Source of the DNA: Pseudomonas deceptionensis
Lineage (GTDB): Bacteria > Pseudomonadota > Gammaproteobacteria > Pseudomonadales > Pseudomonadaceae
DNA length: 64,000 nt
Reading direction: 5' to 3'
NCBI RefSeq assembly: GCF_900106095.1
Contig: NZ_FNUD01000002.1
Location: 620,001-684,000 of the forward strand
The position numbers were made by a program, and so were the translations under genes. Positions 60,989-64,000 of the stretch are shown here, one piece after another. The notes under the pieces are model-generated. The model was not told where the DNA came from and searched no databases. It saw nothing but the letters and a program-made list of their open reading frames with translations. Positions within the stretch are counted from its first letter, which is position 1. Every line of letters begins with the position of its first letter.

Positions 60989-61442
60989 GTTTCACGTCAT
61001 CCTTTTTCAACCAGAAATTCCGCCGAATACCGGCAACATTATCAGGCTGTGCGCCAACAGCGGCTGCCACCTGCATTTGATCGAGCCTATCGGTTTTGAG
61101 CTGGACGACAAGCGCTTGCGCCGCGCCGGGCTCGATTACCACGAGTACGCACCGCTCAAGCGCCATGCCGACCTGGCCAGCTGCCTTGAGAGCCTGGGCC
61201 ATCCACGGCTCTTCGCCTTCACCACCAAAGGCTCGCGGCCGTTCCACGACGCGCAATTTGCCGAAGGTGATGCCTTTATCTTCGGCCCTGAAAGCCGTGG
61301 CCTGCCGCCGGAGGTGCTCGACGCCCTGGACGGCGACCATCGCCTGCGCCTGCCAATGCGCGAAGGCTGCCGCAGCCTGAACCTTTCCAACACCGTCGCC
61401 GTGGCTGTGTACGAAGCCTGGCGTCAGCTGGGGTTCAAGTAA
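60987..61442 (+). CDS. trmL: tRNA (cytidine/uridine-2'-O-)-methyltransferase TrmL
   Basis: SPOUT-class enzyme methylating the 2'-O of the wobble base in tRNA-Leu. 151 residues, usual for TrmL/YibK. FHVILFQPEIPPNTGNIIRLCANSG at the start, GPESRGLPPEVL and the SAM-knot RSLNLSNTVAVAVYEAWRQL are diagnostic. ATG 60987 is chosen because it is the family N-terminus; a far longer upstream frame is rejected. Confidence 0.96.
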   Translation: MFHVILFQPEIPPNTGNIIRLCANSGCHLHLIEPIGFELDDKRLRRAGLDYHEYAPLKRHADLASCLESLGHPRLFAFTTKGSRPFHDAQFAEGDAFIFGPESRGLPPEVLDALDGDHRLRLPMREGCRSLNLSNTVAVAVYEAWRQLGFK

Positions 61443-61474
61443 TTCACATCCCACAGAGCCTTCGACATACCCAA

Positions 61475-61504
61475 TAAAAAAGCGCCCTTAAGGCGCTTTT
61501 TTTG
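61475..61504. terminator. Bidirectional terminator between trmL and secB
   Basis: 11-bp stem AAAAAAGCGCC / GGCGCTTTTTT, loop CTTAA, T-run on both strands. Confidence 0.9.
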
Positions 61505-61515
61505 GCATCGACTGT

Positions 61516-62004
61516 TTATTGAACAGTCGGGGTGCCTTCTTCCTGCATGCGCTGCAGTTCTTGCGCGTACAGGGCATCGAAGTTCACCGGAGCCAGCATC
61601 AACGCAGGGAACGAGCCACGGGTAACCAGGCTGTCCAGGGTTTCACGGGCATACGGGAACAGGATGTTCGGGCAGAACGCGCCCAGGGTGTGGTTCATCG
61701 ACGCTGGATCAAGGTTTTTGATCAGGAAGATGCCAGCCTGTTGAACTTCAGCAATAAACGCCACTTCATCACCGTTTTTCACGGTAACCGACAGGGTCAG
61801 AACCACTTCGTGGAAGTCGCCTTCCAGCGGCTTTTGACGGGTGTTCAGGTCCAGGCCAACGCTCGGTTCCCACTGCTGGCGGAAGATCGCCGGGCTTTTT
61901 GGGGCCTCGAACGACAGGTCACGCACGTAGATGCGCTGCAGGGAGAATTGTGGAGCGGTGTCTTCATCGCTAACAGCAGCGGTGTTCTGTTGGTCAGTCA
62001 TCAC
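61516..62004 (-). CDS. secB: Protein-export chaperone SecB
   Basis: Tetrameric cytosolic chaperone delivering unfolded precursors to SecA. 162 residues. [19 protein letters not shown] at the N-terminus and [18 protein letters not shown] ([20 protein letters not shown]) core motif are diagnostic. In a leftward operon with grxC and the rhodanese gene, the standard gamma-proteobacterial cluster. Confidence 0.97.
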   Translation of the reverse strand: MMTDQQNTAAVSDEDTAPQFSLQRIYVRDLSFEAPKSPAIFRQQWEPSVGLDLNTRQKPLEGDFHEVVLTLSVTVKNGDEVAFIAEVQQAGIFLIKNLDPASMNHTLGAFCPNILFPYARETLDSLVTRGSFPALMLAPVNFDALYAQELQRMQEEGTPTVQ

Positions 62005-62042
62005 AGATCCTTGTTGATCTTGGGGCTTATAGAGAATGAGAG

Positions 62043-62297
62043 TCAGACGTTCAGCAGCGCATCCAATTTACCTGCGCGTTCCAAAGCAAACAGGTCATCG
62101 CACCCGCCAACATGGGTTTCGCCAATCCAGACTTGCGGGACCGACGTACGACCTGCCTTTTGAGCCATCTCGGCCCGTACCTGTGGCTTGCCGTCGACCT
62201 TGATTTCTTCGAAGGCAACGCCCTTTTTCTCAAGCAGAGCCTTGGCTCGCATGCAGTAGGGGCAGTAGTCGCTGGAGTAAACGATGACCTTGGACAT
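62043..62297 (-). CDS. grxC: Glutaredoxin 3
   Basis: 84 residues; glutathione-dependent thiol-disulphide oxidoreductase. Active site CPYC in [17 protein letters not shown] (Cys 11-14), cis-Pro in TSVPQVWIG and GGCDDLFAL for glutathione binding. Three bases after the rhodanese stop, 38 before secB. Confidence 0.96.
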   Translation of the reverse strand: MSKVIVYSSDYCPYCMRAKALLEKKGVAFEEIKVDGKPQVRAEMAQKAGRTSVPQVWIGETHVGGCDDLFALERAGKLDALLNV

Positions 62298-62300
62298 AAC

Positions 62301-62714
62301 TTACTTCACCACTGGCAGGTTGTCTGCGCGCCAGCTGGAGATGCCGCCAGACAGCTTGGCTGCGTTGTGACCTGCCTTGAGCAGCTCGCGGGCATGGGAG
62401 CCCGAATGCTGGCCTTGAGCGTCAACCAGAATAATGGTTTTGCCCTTGTGCTTGTCCAGCTCGGCAATGCGCGCCATCAGCTTGTCTTGCGGGATGTTCA
62501 GTGCACCCACGATGTGGCCGGCAGCAAAGTCCTTGGCCGGGCGAATATCAATCACCACACCTTCGTCGCGGTTGACCAGGCCGGTCAGTTCGCCCGTGCT
62601 GATGCTGCGACCGCCACGGCTTATTTCGTGGGTGATCAACAACGCCAGCAGGATGACAAACGCGCCTACAAGCAGGTAGTGAGAAGTCGCAAATGCAATC
62701 AGGTGCTCAACCAT
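62301..62714 (-). CDS. Membrane-anchored rhodanese-like protein without the active-site Cys
   Basis: 137 residues (ATG 62714): one N-terminal helix (about 11-27; HYLLVGAFVILLALLI), then a rhodanese domain about 40-130 with DIRPAKDFAAGHIVGALNIP. The loop that normally holds the catalytic Cys reads VDAQGQHSGSHAR, and the protein contains no cysteine at all. So sulphurtransferase activity is unlikely. It matches the E. coli YibN position (secB-grxC-yibN-gpmI). A membrane-protein-biogenesis or scaffold role has been suggested for YibN-type proteins. Confidence 0.9.
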   Translation of the reverse strand: MVEHLIAFATSHYLLVGAFVILLALLITHEISRGGRSISTGELTGLVNRDEGVVIDIRPAKDFAAGHIVGALNIPQDKLMARIAELDKHKGKTIILVDAQGQHSGSHARELLKAGHNAAKLSGGISSWRADNLPVVK

Positions 62715-62850
62715 CAGAAGGTTCCAGGGTCGTAAAATGTGGGCCAGTATACACAGCCGCCTTGGTCGGCCAAACCCCGCCCGGCGGTGACGCCACATGA
62801 ACTTCGCTTTAAACTGCGCGTCCTCATTAAACCAGCCGCGAGTGGGATCT

Positions 62851-64000
62851 ATGACTACCACGCCTAAACCTTTGGTCCTGATCATCCTGGATGGCTTCGG
62901 TCACAGTGAAAGCCACGAATACAACGCCGTCTACTCGGCCAAGAAACCGGTGCTCGATCGTCTTTGCGCGAGCATGCCAAACGGCCTGATCTCAGGCTCG
63001 GGCATGGACGTCGGTCTGCCTGACGGCCAGATGGGCAACTCCGAGGTCGGCCACATGAACCTTGGTGCCGGCCGCGTGGTGTATCAGGATTTCACCCGCG
63101 TCACCAAGTCGATCCGCGATGGCGAGTTCTTCGAGAACCCGACCATTTGTGCCGCTGTCGACAAGGCGGTGAGTGCAGGCAAGGCCGTGCATATCCTGGG
63201 CCTGCTGTCAGACGGCGGTGTTCACAGCCACCAGGACCACCTGATCGCGATGGCAGAGCTGGCATTCAAACGCGGCGCGGAAAAAATCTACCTGCACGCC
63301 TTCCTGGATGGCCGCGATACTCCGCCCAAAAGCGCGGCATCCTCTATTGAGCTGCTGGACGAAGCGTTCAAAGACCTCGGCAAAGGCCGTATCGCCAGCC
63401 TGATTGGTCGCTACTTCGCCATGGACCGCGACAACCGCTGGGACCGTGTGGAGCAAGCCTACAACCTGATCGTCGACGGCAAGGGCCAGTTCAACGCAGC
63501 CACCGCCCAAGAGGGTCTGGACGCCGCTTACGCCCGCGGTGAAAGCGACGAGTTCGTCAAAGCCACCACTATCGGCGAGCCGGTCAAGGTTGAAGACGGC
63601 GACGCCGTGGTCTTCATGAACTTCCGTGCCGACCGTGCCCGCGAGCTGACCCGCGTGTTCGTTGAAGACGACTTCAACGCATTCGAACGTGCCCGCCAGC
63701 CAAAACTGGCCGGTTTTGTGATGCTGACCCAATACGCTGCCAGCATCCCGGCACCCAGCGCATTTGCGCCCGGCAGCCTGGAGAACGTGCTCGGCGACTA
63801 CCTCGCCAAAAACGGCAAAACCCAGCTGCGCATCGCCGAGACCGAGAAATACGCCCACGTGACCTTCTTCTTCTCGGGCGGACGCGAAGAACCGTTCCCG
63901 GGTGAAGAGCGGATCCTGGTGCCCTCGCCGAAAGTCGCCACCTACGACCTGCAGCCTGAAATGAGCGCCCCCGAAGTCACCGACCACATCGTCGATGCCA
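62851..64000 (+). CDS. gpmI: 2,3-bisphosphoglycerate-independent phosphoglycerate mutase, 5' part
   Basis: Interconverts 3- and 2-phosphoglycerate with two manganese ions. 383 codons are visible; the C-terminal quarter lies beyond the window. [13 protein letters not shown] (first metal-binding Asp about 14), [17 protein letters not shown] with catalytic Ser64, [24 protein letters not shown] and [16 protein letters not shown] are diagnostic. Divergent from the rhodanese-grxC-secB operon with about 136 bases between. Confidence 0.97.
   Translation, partial: MTTTPKPLVLIILDGFGHSESHEYNAVYSAKKPVLDRLCASMPNGLISGSGMDVGLPDGQMGNSEVGHMNLGAGRVVYQDFTRVTKSIRDGEFFENPTICAAVDKAVSAGKAVHILGLLSDGGVHSHQDHLIAMAELAFKRGAEKIYLHAFLDGRDTPPKSAASSIELLDEAFKDLGKGRIASLIGRYFAMDRDNRWDRVEQAYNLIVDGKGQFNAATAQEGLDAAYARGESDEFVKATTIGEPVKVEDGDAVVFMNFRADRARELTRVFVEDDFNAFERARQPKLAGFVMLTQYAASIPAPSAFAPGSLENVLGDYLAKNGKTQLRIAETEKYAHVTFFFSGGREEPFPGEERILVPSPKVATYDLQPEMSAPEVTDHIVDA

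Overview
The window is a GC-rich, gene-dense stretch of Pseudomonas chromosome, most like the P. fluorescens group. Evidence is the gene content and order (tatC-rsmE, opgGH, the five-step hut locus with hutF, glnA-ntrBC, secB-grxC-gpmI) and scattered Pseudomonas-type REP hairpins. No rRNA or tRNA gene, prophage, transposase, integrase or CRISPR array was seen. Both ends cut a gene: tatC on the left, gpmI on the right.

Layout. 1-10.7 kb: end of tatC, rsmE, a chemoreceptor with a candidate sigma-28 promoter, a three-gene polar amino-acid ABC transporter, opgGH (periplasmic glucan synthesis), then pip-dtd. 11.7-26.4 kb: the histidine utilisation locus. It forms two leftward transcription units, hutX-W-V-H1-I-G and hutU-H2-T. 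Each is preceded by a near-copy of the same regulatory block (sigma-54 promoter, palindromic HutC operator over the start site, distal TGTTAC/GTAACA half-sites). A separate hutCD unit diverges from hutF. HutH1 has lost exactly the Ala-Ser-Gly triad that forms the MIO cofactor, while HutH2 keeps it. 26.5-51.4 kb: housekeeping and stress genes: a RecQ-type helicase, pckA, hslO, hslR, rimBK, ompR-envZ, tex, gshA, a small DUF3077-type gene behind an elaborate folded leader, argA, argE, a CYTH/CHAD triphosphatase, a lipocalin, fbp, glgP and a YkgJ-like cysteine-cluster protein. 51.5-64 kb: typA, thiI, glnA, ntrBC, an NrsZ-type sRNA locus, trmL, secB, grxC, a rhodanese-like protein and the start of gpmI.

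How it works together. Much of the window is carbon/nitrogen metabolism under sigma-54. Histidine is imported by HutXWV and HutT and degraded by HutH2, HutU, HutI, HutF and HutG to glutamate and formate, with HutC as repressor. Nitrogen status is handled by glnA, ntrBC and the sRNA locus. pckA and fbp add gluconeogenesis, which suits an organism growing on organic and amino acids.

The most notable non-coding signals are the duplicated hut control region; a roughly 210-nt leader (three-way junction with two mutually exclusive helices) upstream of the DUF3077-type gene; a two-module NrsZ-like sRNA locus downstream of ntrC; a 25-bp hairpin between hslR and rimB; and three families of REP-like elements.
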